Below the pieces are notes generated by a model. It saw only the letters and a list, made by a program, of their open reading frames with translations, had not been told where the DNA came from and made no database searches. From Arabiibacter massiliensis (GTDB taxonomy: Bacteria > Actinomycetota > Coriobacteriia > Coriobacteriales > Eggerthellaceae): a stretch of 64,000 nt of DNA. Made by a program: the position numbers and the translations under genes. Below, in pieces: positions 10,989 to 19,078 of the stretch. Positions within the stretch are counted from its first letter, which is position 1. Each line of letters begins with the position of its first letter. Location: NCBI RefSeq assembly GCF_900169505.1, contig NZ_LT827021.1, positions 1,550,001 to 1,614,000 on the forward strand. The letters are read 5' to 3'.

Positions 10989-11264
10989 TCAGGAAGCCGC
11001 CAAGTCCTTCCGCACCAAGCTGCGCAGGTAATCCGAGCGGCTCATGCCCAGCTCCGCCGCCCGCTTGTCCATGGCCGCCACCTCCTGCGGCGTGTCCTTG
11101 AACCCGACGAACTTCAGCTTCTCTCCGAACTTGAGGGGCCGCCCCACGATGATCTCACCCACGGGCTTGCCCGGAAACTCCCCGCGCGTGGCTGCCTCTT
11201 CCCACTCATCAAGCTGTTTGCTCGTTACCCCAAACATCTTTTCGAGCTCTTCCGCTGTTTTCAC
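10989..11264 (-). CDS. Putative antitoxin, ribbon-helix-helix type
   Basis: 91-residue acidic-to-neutral protein. The C-terminal part (about residues 58-88: TPQEVAAMDKRAAELGMSRS, then DYLRSLVRKDL) has the strand-helix-helix spacing of Arc/MetJ-type antitoxins. The N-terminal 30 residues look like a small helical region. The gene begins 2 bases after the stop of the upstream 85-codon gene, in a toxin-first order like BrnT-BrnA. Inferred to neutralise the upstream product and repress the pair. No catalytic motif is expected or seen. Confidence 0.6.
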   Translation of the reverse strand: MKTAEELEKMFGVTSKQLDEWEEAATRGEFPGKPVGEIIVGRPLKFGEKLKFVGFKDTPQEVAAMDKRAAELGMSRSDYLRSLVRKDLAAS

Positions 11265-11266
11265 TT

Positions 11267-11524
11267 TTACCTCCTCACTAAACCGAGTTCCCGAAGTGCC
11301 TTGACAGTCGGCGGCGTAAGCGCATGATAGACAAGGGTTCCAAACGGCTTCGCTACGCCGACCATCTGAATAAACCGCCCTGCTCTATCAGAGCCAACGG
11401 CCAGTATCTGATGATCGTTCGGCGCTTCACGATGCCTTTTTCGCACGTAATTCTGCCAAGCAAAAGCAATCTCAGACTCCGTTAGACCATGCTTGAGGGC
11501 ATGCGGGTGAATCACAACGTCCAT
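11267..11524 (-). CDS. Putative toxin of a type II toxin-antitoxin pair (BrnT/RelE-like)
   Basis: 85-residue basic protein starting MDVVIHPHALKHGL, with a compact alpha/beta pattern and a central HREAPNDHQILAVGSDRAGR stretch that resembles BrnT/RelE-fold RNases (small size, conserved H/R residues, toxin-first order). The ATG at 11524 is preferred over the in-frame GTG at 11536 because AGGTGA lies 8 bases before the ATG. It is translationally close to the downstream ribbon-helix-helix gene. Family assignment is by general resemblance only; it could be a different small RNase or a non-toxin partner. Confidence 0.5.
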   Translation of the reverse strand: MDVVIHPHALKHGLTESEIAFAWQNYVRKRHREAPNDHQILAVGSDRAGRFIQMVGVAKPFGTLVYHALTPPTVKALRELGLVRR

Positions 11525-11614
11525 TGCAACCGTCACCTAGCCTTTTGTTAAACGTAATTGTAAAACGAAATTTTTCTAAAGTCAAACAGCTGAAGACCGC
11601 TCACACTGTGCGCT

Positions 11615-11788
11615 TTACCCATTGATAAAGGGGCGGAGTGAGGGAGTCGATCTCGCCCCCGATGTAAACTCCTCGAATTCGAGGAGTTTACATTCCTCGT
11701 TATGCAGCGAGATATAGTCGCCACGGACTTCGCCCTCGTAGTAGGCCACCTCGACGCCTTGGATTTCCATCGTGTCGCGACTTGGCAT
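11615..11788 (-). pseudogene. KilA-N domain gene fragment
   Basis: A 57-codon open frame encodes MEIQGVEVAYYEGEVRGDYI followed by SLHNEE. This matches the start of KilA-N DNA-binding domains (I-x-V-Q-G-x-E-V ... D-[YF]-I-S-L). After residue 32 the family similarity stops; the frame then reads through a short GAATTC-centred palindrome and ends. The rest of the domain and any C-terminal effector region are absent. Interpreted as the 5' remnant of a KilA-N/phage-type regulator or toxin gene broken by repeat insertion or deletion. Confidence 0.5.
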
Positions 11789-11947
11789 AGAGCATCACCC
11801 CTCCAACCATTCCGTGGCTGAGAGGATCTTGCAAGCGTGGTACGGGCGGGCGCGGAATGTTCGCCGTCTCTATGGGCATCCGACCGGGCACCGATCAGAA
11901 GCGCTTGCACTGGCTCTGTTTTTCGATTGATGCCAATATAGCATAGT

Positions 11948-12246
11948 TTACGAACTTTTGTTCTGACTTCTTGCTTAATCCTGCGACCGCGTCCTCCTGC
12001 ACGCGAATCGGGGCTGCCTGACACGAAAATCCTCGACGTGAAAGGTTCAGAGGCGGAAAAGGGCGGCCGCCGGCTCCCCCGAGCAGTATCCCTCGGCATT
12101 TTCCCAGGTCGCGAAACCCCGACGCTCGCGCGGATCGCCGAGGTCCTTTCACGTCGAGGTTTTTTGTGTCAGGCAGCCCCGATTCGCGTGCACCCCCCCC
12201 CGAGGTGCTCGATTGCGCGCCAAAGGAGAGTCAGAACTTTTGTTCA
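11948..12246. repeat. Approximately 300-bp imperfect palindrome
   Basis: Two arms of about 100 bases face each other. The inner blocks are nearly identical: GCACGCGAATCGGGGCTGCC, then TGACAC, then CCTCGACGTGAAAGG. The outer blocks (GAAC-TTTT-GTTC-TGAC) are also inverted, with a divergent segment between. The centre is about 100 bases of GC-rich sequence. No transposase is present, so this looks like a non-autonomous palindromic element. A run of nine C lies in the right arm (12192-12200). The open frames crossing it are repeat artefacts. Confidence 0.75.
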
Positions 12247-12326
12247 CTTATTTTTACCGCACGCCGATTCGCCGTCCCTCGCAAAGGGCTCGAAATCGAC
12301 CCCTTTGCATGCGGCGACGCCGGCGG

Positions 12327-12335
12327 TGGTATACT
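12327..12335 (+). promoter_or_regulatory. Extended -10 promoter of the YeiH-type gene
   Basis: TGGTATACT (extended -10, TG-N-TATACT) lies about 40 bases upstream of the ATG at 12376. The same 9-mer occurs upstream of rpsA on the other strand, so it is probably the favoured vegetative promoter form here. Confidence 0.55.
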
Positions 12336-12375
12336 CTCTCGCCATCTGCGAGGGACGGGAAGCAAAGGATCGAGC

Positions 12376-13449
12376 ATGGGCGCTATTATGAAGCATCTAC
12401 CTGGGGTGGCCGTATGCCTGGCCATCGCCGTGCCGTGCTGGTTCATCGGGCAGGCCTTCCCCCTCATCGGAGGGCCCGTGTTCGCTATCCTGGCCGGCAT
12501 GGCCATCGCCGTCTTCTGGAAGCTGCCCCGACGCGGACGCGCCCAGTCGGGCATCGCGTTCACCGGCAAGAAGGTGCTGCAGGCGGCCGTCGTGCTATTG
12601 GGATTCGGGCTGAACCTCGCGCAGATCGCCCAGGTGGGCATGATGTCGCTGCCCATCATCGCCTCCACCATCGCCACCGCCCTCATCACGGCGTACCTGC
12701 TGCACAAGATCTTGCGCATGCCCTCTGAGATCTCGACGCTCATCGGCGTCGGATCGTCCATCTGCGGCGGCTCGGCCATCGCGGCCACCGCGCCCGTCAT
12801 CAAGGCCGACGACAAGGACGTGGCCCAGGCCATCTCGGTCATCTTCCTGTTCAACGTGCTGGCCGCGCTCATCTTCCCCACGCTGGGCAGCGTGCTCGGC
12901 ATGTCCAACGAGGGATTCGGCCTGTTCGCCGGCACCGCTGTGAACGACACGTCCTCGGTGACGGCCGCCGCCGCAGCCTGGGACGGCATGCACCCGGGCT
13001 CGAACGCCCTTGATCAGGCCACCATCGTCAAGCTCACGCGGACGCTGGCCATCATCCCCATCACGCTCGTGCTGGGCATCTGGATCGCGCGCCGCGACAG
13101 CCACGACCCCGCCGCGCTCGAAGCGCAGGCGCACAGCGTGGTGAAGCCCGCCGGCAAGCTGGGCGGGTTCAACCTGCGCCGCGCGCTGCCCGTGTTCATC
13201 GTGCTGTTCCTGCTCGCGTCCGTCGTCACCACGGCGGCGGTGGCCGTCGGCATCGACGCCGCCGCGTTCGAGCCGCTCAAGACGCTGTCGAAGTTCTTCA
13301 TCGTCATGGCCATGGCCGCCATCGGCCTGAACACCGACGTCGTGCACCTGGTGAAGTCCGGCGGCAAGCCCATCCTCATGGGCCTGTGCTGCTGGGTGGC
13401 CATCGCCGCCGTCAGCTTAGGGATGCAGCACCTGCTGGGCTTGTGGTAG
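12376..13449 (+). CDS. YeiH/UPF0324 family membrane transporter (putative sulfate exporter family)
   Basis: 357-residue polytopic membrane protein with about ten hydrophobic segments, the usual length for the YeiH/UPF0324 family. Family landmarks seen: [20 protein letters not shown] near residue 70, the glycine-rich [20 protein letters not shown] near 125, [14 protein letters not shown] near 185, and GLNTDVVHL near the C-terminus. The family is annotated as a putative sulfate exporter, but the substrate is not established. ATG 12376 is chosen because AAAGGA sits 6 bases upstream and the conserved sequence begins just after it. Monocistronic, followed by a strong terminator. Confidence 0.85.
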   Translation: MGAIMKHLPGVAVCLAIAVPCWFIGQAFPLIGGPVFAILAGMAIAVFWKLPRRGRAQSGIAFTGKKVLQAAVVLLGFGLNLAQIAQVGMMSLPIIASTIATALITAYLLHKILRMPSEISTLIGVGSSICGGSAIAATAPVIKADDKDVAQAISVIFLFNVLAALIFPTLGSVLGMSNEGFGLFAGTAVNDTSSVTAAAAAWDGMHPGSNALDQATIVKLTRTLAIIPITLVLGIWIARRDSHDPAALEAQAHSVVKPAGKLGGFNLRRALPVFIVLFLLASVVTTAAVAVGIDAAAFEPLKTLSKFFIVMAMAAIGLNTDVVHLVKSGGKPILMGLCCWVAIAAVSLGMQHLLGLW

Positions 13450-13460
13450 CCCTTGAACAA

Positions 13461-13496
13461 GAAGCCCCCGACGCGCAACGCCGGGGGCTTCGTTTT
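13461..13496 (+). terminator. Rho-independent terminator
   Basis: The stem GAAGCCCCCG / CGGGGGCTTC with a 10-base loop is followed by GTTTT. It lies 11 bases after the YeiH-family stop codon and also sits downstream of coaE, which converges from the other side. Confidence 0.85.
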
Positions 13497-13520
13497 AGAC
13501 GGATGAATCGCGCGAAGCCC

Positions 13521-14117
13521 TTACAGCTCCTTCTCGTACTCTCCCCACCAGGCGAGCACCTGATTGCGCAGCTCGTCGGGGGTGCCGTCGTTGTTGAACA
13601 CCACGTCGGAGGCCTCGATGCGGTCGGCGTCGGTGATCTGGCGGGCGATGCGGCGGCGTACGTCGGCCTCGCCGAAGCCCGACGCCACGGCGCGCTCGAT
13701 GCGCACGTCGAGCGGCGCGAGCACGGCGATGACCACGTCGGCGTCATGGGCGAGCGACGACGTGCGGTTCTTGAACACGGAATGCTCCACCACCACGGCC
13801 TTGTTGCCAGCGGCTTCGAGCTCGGCCACCTTATCGCGGTAGGCGTCCTCGATACGCGGCACGGTGATGCGGTTGAGCTTGCGCGTCTCGGCGGGGCTCA
13901 CGAACGCCTTGTGCGCAAGCGCCTTGCGGTTCACCTCGTCGCCGTCCATGATGTCGGCGCCGAAGGTGTCCACCAGCTCCTCCTTCACGGTGTCCCAGGT
14001 GAGCACGTCGTGGCCCACCTTGTCGAGGTCGATGAACGGCAGGCCCGCGTCCACAAGGGCCTTGCGGGCCGTCGACTTGCCGGCGCCCATGCCGCCGATG
14101 ATGAACAGCTTCTTCAT
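13521..14117 (-). CDS. coaE: Dephospho-CoA kinase
   Basis: Last step of coenzyme A synthesis: ATP-dependent 3'-phosphorylation of dephospho-CoA. The 198-residue protein has the P-loop GGMGAGKS at residues 8-15, FIDLDKVGHDVL (the D-x-D/H substrate site) and a lid-type RIARQ segment. Its ATG overlaps the mnmA stop (ATGA), so the two are translationally coupled. Confidence 0.93.
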   Translation of the reverse strand: MKKLFIIGGMGAGKSTARKALVDAGLPFIDLDKVGHDVLTWDTVKEELVDTFGADIMDGDEVNRKALAHKAFVSPAETRKLNRITVPRIEDAYRDKVAELEAAGNKAVVVEHSVFKNRTSSLAHDADVVIAVLAPLDVRIERAVASGFGEADVRRRIARQITDADRIEASDVVFNNDGTPDELRNQVLAWWGEYEKEL

Positions 14118-15172
14118 ACCGATGCTACCTCCTCGATCATGCCGCCTCCGAGCACGGTGTCGCCCTCGTACAGGACGGCGTACTGGCCCGGCGCCGTCGT
14201 CGGCTGGGGCTCGTGCAGCGCGATCCGCACGCGCTGGCCATCTTCGGGCTCTATGATACACGGAACCGCCCGGCTGCGGTACCGCAGTTTCACCATCGCC
14301 TCGCGCTGCTCGGCCAGCGCGTCGAACGCCTGCCAGTTCATGGGGCACGCGACCGCGGCCGCCACGCGCGCCTCGTCGGCGAACCCCACCACCAGCCGGT
14401 TGCGCGCAACGTCCTTGCCCACCACGTAGTACGGCTCGGCCGCGGCGATGCCGATGCCTTTGCGCTGGCCCACCGTGTAGCTCGGCAGCCCCGAGTGGCG
14501 CCCGAGCACGCGTCCCGCGCGGTCCACCACCTCGCCCGGCTCGCCCGCCACGCCGCGCTCGCGCAAAAAGTCGCGGTAGTCGCCCTCCACGAAGCAATTG
14601 TCCTGGCTCTCCGGCTTCTCGGCCACGGGAAGCCCCAGGTCGGCCGCGATCACGCGCACCTCCGCCTTCGTCATGGCGCCGAGCGGCAGCACGAGGCGCG
14701 CAAGCTGATCCTGCGCGAGCAGCGCCAGCATGTAGCTCTGGTCCTTGCGCGCGTCGAGCGCGGTCTTCACCACGAAGCGCTCGCTGGCGGAAAGCTGCGC
14801 GATGCGGGCGTAATGCCCGGTGGCGATGCGCTCGCAGCCGTGCGCGTCGGCCGCCTCCGCAAGCGCCGGCATCTTGCAGCGCGCGTTGCAGCCCACGCAC
14901 GGGCTCGGCGTGAGTCCCTCGGCGTAGGCGCGCGCGAACGGCTCCACCACGCAGCGCTCGAACAGCCCCGTGCACGCATGCTCCACGTGCTCAATCCCCA
15001 GCCGCGCGCACACCGCCGCCGCATCGGCCACGGCCGCGTCGGAGGCCGCGTCGTCATGGAAGCGGCACGTCACGCCCACCACCTGGAAGCCCGCGCGCAG
15101 AAGCAGCGCCGCCGAAACCGCGCTGTCCACCCCCCCGCTCATCCCCAGCGCGATGCGCCCTGCCGTCGTCAT
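14114..15172 (-). CDS. mnmA: tRNA-specific 2-thiouridylase
   Basis: Adds sulfur at U34 of tRNA-Lys, Glu and Gln wobble positions. The 352-residue product has the PP-loop GMSGGVDS at 10-17, the catalytic Cys in PCVGCNARCK (C95), GHYARI, and the second catalytic Cys in ESQDNCFVEGDYRDF near 194. The C-terminal beta-barrel is present (GQRKGIGIAA, RYRSRAVPC). The ATG is supported by AAGGAG 7 bases upstream. It forms a two-gene operon with coaE. Confidence 0.95.
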   Translation of the reverse strand: MTTAGRIALGMSGGVDSAVSAALLLRAGFQVVGVTCRFHDDAASDAAVADAAAVCARLGIEHVEHACTGLFERCVVEPFARAYAEGLTPSPCVGCNARCKMPALAEAADAHGCERIATGHYARIAQLSASERFVVKTALDARKDQSYMLALLAQDQLARLVLPLGAMTKAEVRVIAADLGLPVAEKPESQDNCFVEGDYRDFLRERGVAGEPGEVVDRAGRVLGRHSGLPSYTVGQRKGIGIAAAEPYYVVGKDVARNRLVVGFADEARVAAAVACPMNWQAFDALAEQREAMVKLRYRSRAVPCIIEPEDGQRVRIALHEPQPTTAPGQYAVLYEGDTVLGGGMIEEVASV

Positions 15173-15409
15173 GCCCGCTCTCCTTCGCTCGACCCACGTC
15201 TCTTTCGTGAGTGATTATAGGGCTTCGCGCCCCTTCTTCGGCCGAGAGGAGCCTGTGCAATCGATGCCTACACCAAAACCGAAGCACGCGGGTCGGTCCA
15301 ACCCCCGCCCCTCGCAGCGACACCGCTTCCCGCGTTCAACCGTTCGTGAAAATCCTCCGTTGAAGCGCCTCGCCGTACCATAAAGAGGTGCGGACGAAGC
15401 GGAGAGCGC

Positions 15410-15415
15410 TATACT
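15410..15415 (+). promoter_or_regulatory. Candidate -10 of the acyltransferase gene
   Basis: TATACT lies 44 bases before the GTG start at 15460. No clear -35 is present at the expected spacing. The 287-base gap from mnmA (15173-15459) shows nothing else recognisable. Confidence 0.35.
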
Positions 15416-15459
15416 GTGGCCTTGCGCTTCGGGACGGGAGGAGAACGGGAGGAGGCTCT

Positions 15460-17379
15460 GTGCCGGGCACGAAGAAATCACGCTACATCCCCGCGCTCGA
15501 CGGCCTGCGCGCGTTCGCCGTCCTCGCGGTCATCGCCTACCACATGGGCCTCGCATGGGCGCCGGGCGGCCTTCTGGGCGTCACGGTGTTCTTCGTGCTG
15601 TCGGGCTACCTCATCACCAGCCTGCTTCTCATCGAATGGGACGACACGGGGAAGATCGACCTGCCGCGTTTCTGGCTGCGCCGCGTGCGGCGCCTGTTCC
15701 CCGCCATCGTGCTGGTCATCCTGTGCACGGCGGCGCTCTGCACCCTCCTCGACCACAGCCTGCTCACCAAGCTGCGCGACGACATGTGGGCCGCGCTTCT
15801 CTGGGTGACCAACTGGTGGTACATCTTCCACGACGTGTCGTACTTCGAGGCGCTCGGCGCGCCCTCGCCGCTCACGCACTTCTGGTCGCTCGCCATCGAG
15901 GAGCAGTTCTACCTCGTGTGGCCGGTCGTGCTCTTCCTCGCGCACAAGCTCGGCGCCAAGCGCACGACGATGCGCAACGCCACCCTGGCGCTGGCGCTGC
16001 TCTCGGCCGCCGAGATGGCGCTGCTCTTCGATCCCGCCGCCGACCCGAGCCGCGTGTACTACGGCACGGACACGCGCGCGTTCTCGCTGCTCATCGGCGC
16101 ATGGCTCGCGTTCGTCTGGCCCTCGCACCTGCTGGGCGCGAAAAGCTCCGTGCACCTGACGAAGAACGTGCGGGCGGCCTTCGACGGCGTCGGCATCGCC
16201 GCGTTCGCGGGCCTGGTTGCCATGGCCGTGCTCGTGGACGGGTTCTCGCCGTTCTGGTACTACGGCGGCACGCTGCTGGCCTCGGTACTCACCGCGGTGC
16301 TCATCGCCGTCATGGTGCACCCCGCCAGCCTGCTCGGGCGCGCTGCCGGCGCGAAGCCGCTCGTGTGGGTGGGCCTGCGCTCGTACGGCATCTACCTGTG
16401 GCACTACCCGCTGCTTCTGCTCATGAACCCGCGCACGTTCACCGGCGAGACGCCCTGGTGGCTCTACCTCGTGCAGCTGGCGGTCGTGTTCGCGTGCGCC
16501 GCCTTCTCGTACCGCTTCGTGGAGGACCCCATCCGCAAGGGGGCCATCGGCGCGTTCGCCAAGCGCGTCCGCGCGCGCGAGGTGGACGTTCCCGCCTGGC
16601 TGGGGAAGCGCGCCGTCCCCGTCTGCGCGGGCGCCGTCGTGGTCGCTGTGGCCGTGGGCGGGCTCGTCTTCGTGCCGCCCACCTCGGCGCTTGAGGGCGG
16701 CGACCTGCTCAAAGACGAGGAGGCGCACGTCGCCGGCATCCCCGAGGTGCCGCCCGAAACCCCGGCCGACGGCGAGGCGCCGGCCGTGCAGCCCGTGCTC
16801 GATGTGCTCATGATCGGCGACTCCGTCTCGGTGCGCGCCATCCCCTACTTCGAGGAGGCGTTCCCCTACGGCGCCATCGACGCCGCCGTGAACCGCCAGA
16901 TCTATGCGGGCGCGGAGGTGTACCAGCCGTACGCGGAGCAGGCCATCGTCGGCGGCGCCGTCGTGTTCGCGCTGGGCACGAACGGGCCCGCGAACGACGA
17001 GGAGATCGACGAGCTGATGGCCGCCGTCGGAACCGACAAGCAGGTGTTCTTCGTGAACACGCGCAGCCCGCAGCCGTGGGTGGGCGAGACGAACGACGCC
17101 CTGGCGCGCGCCGCCGAGCGTTACGGCAACGCGAGCGTGATCGATTGGCACGACGCGAGCGCCGGACAGGACGCCTACTTCGACGGCGACGGCACGCACC
17201 TCACCGAGGAGGGCGCGCAGGCCTACATCGACCTCGTCCACGAAGCGGTGGCGCCCTACCTGCCCTCGCACGAGGAGGACGACGAGGCCGCACGCCTCAA
17301 GTCCCCCGCCGAACTGGCCGTCGAAAGCGCCCAAGAGGCCGCGAAGGCGCTCATCGAACGGGTGCCGCAGGCGATATGA
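15460..17379 (+). CDS. OafA-like acyltransferase-3 membrane protein with C-terminal SGNH domain
   Basis: 639-residue fusion. Residues 1-380 are an acyltransferase-3 domain with about ten membrane helices and family motifs: the start RYIPALDGLRAFAVLAVIAYH (catalytic-type His), FFVLSGYLIT, FWLRRVRRLFP and HFWSLAIEEQFYLVWP. A further TM near 395 leads to a linker and an SGNH-type esterase domain: MIGDSVSVRA (block I, Ser), FALGTNG (block III) and DGTHLTEEG (Asp/His of block V). This architecture O-acylates surface polysaccharide or peptidoglycan. The start is GTG 15460, with GGGAGGAGG upstream. The sequence between an upstream in-frame ATG and this site is not conserved-looking. Confidence 0.9.
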   Translation: MPGTKKSRYIPALDGLRAFAVLAVIAYHMGLAWAPGGLLGVTVFFVLSGYLITSLLLIEWDDTGKIDLPRFWLRRVRRLFPAIVLVILCTAALCTLLDHSLLTKLRDDMWAALLWVTNWWYIFHDVSYFEALGAPSPLTHFWSLAIEEQFYLVWPVVLFLAHKLGAKRTTMRNATLALALLSAAEMALLFDPAADPSRVYYGTDTRAFSLLIGAWLAFVWPSHLLGAKSSVHLTKNVRAAFDGVGIAAFAGLVAMAVLVDGFSPFWYYGGTLLASVLTAVLIAVMVHPASLLGRAAGAKPLVWVGLRSYGIYLWHYPLLLLMNPRTFTGETPWWLYLVQLAVVFACAAFSYRFVEDPIRKGAIGAFAKRVRAREVDVPAWLGKRAVPVCAGAVVVAVAVGGLVFVPPTSALEGGDLLKDEEAHVAGIPEVPPETPADGEAPAVQPVLDVLMIGDSVSVRAIPYFEEAFPYGAIDAAVNRQIYAGAEVYQPYAEQAIVGGAVVFALGTNGPANDEEIDELMAAVGTDKQVFFVNTRSPQPWVGETNDALARAAERYGNASVIDWHDASAGQDAYFDGDGTHLTEEGAQAYIDLVHEAVAPYLPSHEEDDEAARLKSPAELAVESAQEAAKALIERVPQAI

Positions 17380-17390
17380 CGCCGCCTGTT

Positions 17391-17580
17391 GTCATCCTGA
17401 GCGGAGCAAGGCCCTCTCATCTTGTCATCCTGAGCGAGCGAAGCAAGTCGAAGGATCCCCCGCGGCGCCAGCAGTGACGCTTACTGCTGGCGCCGCGGGG
17501 GATCCTTCGACTCCGCTCCCTTCGGTCGCTCCGCTCAGGATGACAGAGGGGGTCCCACCGCGCTCCGCTCGGGATGACAA
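17391..17580. repeat. Palindromic intergenic repeat, copy 2 (complete)
   Basis: The fullest copy. Two left arms GTCATCCTGAGC lead to a long hairpin whose arms read GGATCCCCCGCGGCGCCAGC and its complement around a short loop near 17476-17481. They are followed by right arms ending CTCAGGATGAC and CTCGGGATGACAA. It occupies the gap between the acyltransferase gene and the rpsA terminator. Confidence 0.9.
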
Positions 17581-17586
17581 AAAGCA

Positions 17587-17621
17587 AAAGAGGGGCCGGT
17601 CGCGATGACCGGCCCCTCTTC
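17587..17621 (-). terminator. Terminator of rpsA
   Basis: A 12-bp stem (GAGGGGCCGGTC / GACCGGCCCCTC) with a 5-base loop. On the minus strand it is followed by TTTTGCTTTTTG. It lies 27 bases after the rpsA stop. Confidence 0.85.
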
Positions 17622-17647
17622 ATAGGTTCAGCTTGAGGGCGTCGCCG

Positions 17648-18862
17648 TTACTCGGCGGCGGGCTCCTCGGCGACCGGAGCAGCCTCTTCCTTCTTCTCGG
17701 CCTTCTTCTTGGCCGGCTTCTCCTCGGCCTGGATGGTCTCGTCGACCTCGATCTCGAAGCCCAGGTCAGCCGCGGCGGCCTTCATGGACAGGGAGATACG
17801 ACGGCGCTCGGGGTTGATCTCCATGACCTTCACCTTCACCTCGTCGCCGGCCTTCACGACCTGCGCGGGGGTGTCGATGTGCTTCATAGCCATCTCGGAG
17901 ATGTGCACGAGGCCCTCGATGGACTGGCCGAGCTCGATGAACGCGCCAAACGGCACGATCTTGGTCACCTTGCCGTCGACGATGGTGCCCACCGGATAGC
18001 TCTCGACGAGCTTGATCCACGGATCCTCCGTCGTCTGCTTGAGGCCGAGCGAGATGCGCTCGCGCTGCAGATCGACGTCCAGGACCTCCACCTCGACCTC
18101 GTCGCCCACCTTGACGACCTCGGAGGGATGGTTGACGTGGTTCCAGGACAGCTCGGAGATGTGCACCAGGCCGTCGATGCCGCCGAGGTCGACGAACGCG
18201 CCGAAGTCGACGATCGAGGAGACGGTGCCCTTGAGGCGCATGCCCTTCGTGAGCTTCGCGAGGATCTCGGCGCGCTCGTTCTTGCGGCCCTCCTCAAGCA
18301 GCACGCGGCGGGACAGCACGACGTTGTTGCGGTTGCGGTCCATCTCGATGACGCGGGCCTCGATCTCGGTGCCCAGGTACATGTCGAGATCCTTGACGCG
18401 ACGGAGGTCGACCAGCGACGCCGGCAGGAAGCCGCGCAGGCCGATGTCCAGGATGAGGCCGCCCTTGACCACTTCGATGACCTCGCCCGTGACCACTTCG
18501 CCGGCCTTGAACTTCTCTTCGACGCGGATCCAGGCACGCTCGTACTCGGCGCGCTTCTTGGAGAGGATCAGGCGGCCGTCCTTGTCCTCCTTCTGGAGCA
18601 CGAGGGCTTCGATCTTCTCGCCCAGCTCCACGATGTCGGACGGGTCGGCGTCCTTGCGGATGGACAGCTCGCGCGACGGGATGACGCCCTCGCTCTTGAA
18701 CCCGATGTCCACGAGCACCTCGTCGTGCTCGATCTTGACGACCGTGCCGTCGACCAGGTCGCCCTCGTCGAACTCGGTCAGCGTGCCGTCGATCATCGCG
18801 TTCATTTCCGCATCGGAGATGTCCTCGAAGTCGATGACGGACGTGTTCTTGATGTCGGTCAA
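17648..18862 (-). CDS. rpsA: 30S ribosomal protein S1
   Basis: 404 residues with four S1 RNA-binding domains, starting near residues 35, 120, 205 and 290 (GTVVKIEHDEVLVDIG; GEVIEVVKGGLILDIG; GTVSSIVDFGAFVDLG; GKVTKIVPFGAFIELG). It has an acidic N-terminus and a Lys/Glu/Ala-rich tail. This is the four-domain form of Gram-positive bacteria rather than the six-domain enterobacterial form. Translation initiates at TTG 18862: AAAGGGG lies 6 bases upstream and no ATG precedes it. It binds mRNA on the 30S subunit. Confidence 0.95.
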   Translation of the reverse strand: MTDIKNTSVIDFEDISDAEMNAMIDGTLTEFDEGDLVDGTVVKIEHDEVLVDIGFKSEGVIPSRELSIRKDADPSDIVELGEKIEALVLQKEDKDGRLILSKKRAEYERAWIRVEEKFKAGEVVTGEVIEVVKGGLILDIGLRGFLPASLVDLRRVKDLDMYLGTEIEARVIEMDRNRNNVVLSRRVLLEEGRKNERAEILAKLTKGMRLKGTVSSIVDFGAFVDLGGIDGLVHISELSWNHVNHPSEVVKVGDEVEVEVLDVDLQRERISLGLKQTTEDPWIKLVESYPVGTIVDGKVTKIVPFGAFIELGQSIEGLVHISEMAMKHIDTPAQVVKAGDEVKVKVMEINPERRRISLSMKAAAADLGFEIEVDETIQAEEKPAKKKAEKKEEAAPVAEEPAAE

Positions 18863-19021
18863 AACGGACCCCTTTCAAACTTTCTCGGGGACCCTTCGTC
18901 ATGATTGATGCTTACACCATGTTCGCTCTGCAAAAGCTTGCTCGCTCAGCTGTGCAACAAAAACATGTCTCGGGGGCCTACAGTTTCCTCGCTTACGGGC
19001 CTATTCCCGATAAGCCGCATT

Positions 19022-19030
19022 AGTATACCA
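19022..19030 (-). promoter_or_regulatory. Extended -10 promoter of rpsA
   Basis: On the minus strand the sequence is TGGTATACT, the same 9-mer seen upstream of the YeiH-family gene. It implies an rpsA leader of about 155 bases, long enough for the autoregulation known for S1 in other bacteria, although no specific structure was resolved. Confidence 0.5.
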
Positions 19031-19078
19031 CGGCTCGTTTGAGGCCGCGCATCTATTTTTGCGAGCGACACGATATTC

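Noticed and set aside
12038..12391. Open frames across the 300-bp palindrome, sharing an SRRGF-type peptide with the opposite-strand frame
   Set aside because: The repeated peptides come from the two inverted arms, so they reflect the repeat, not a gene.
15478..17334. 618-codon frame opposite the acyltransferase gene
   Set aside because: Antisense shadow; the plus strand has clear acyltransferase-3 and SGNH motifs.
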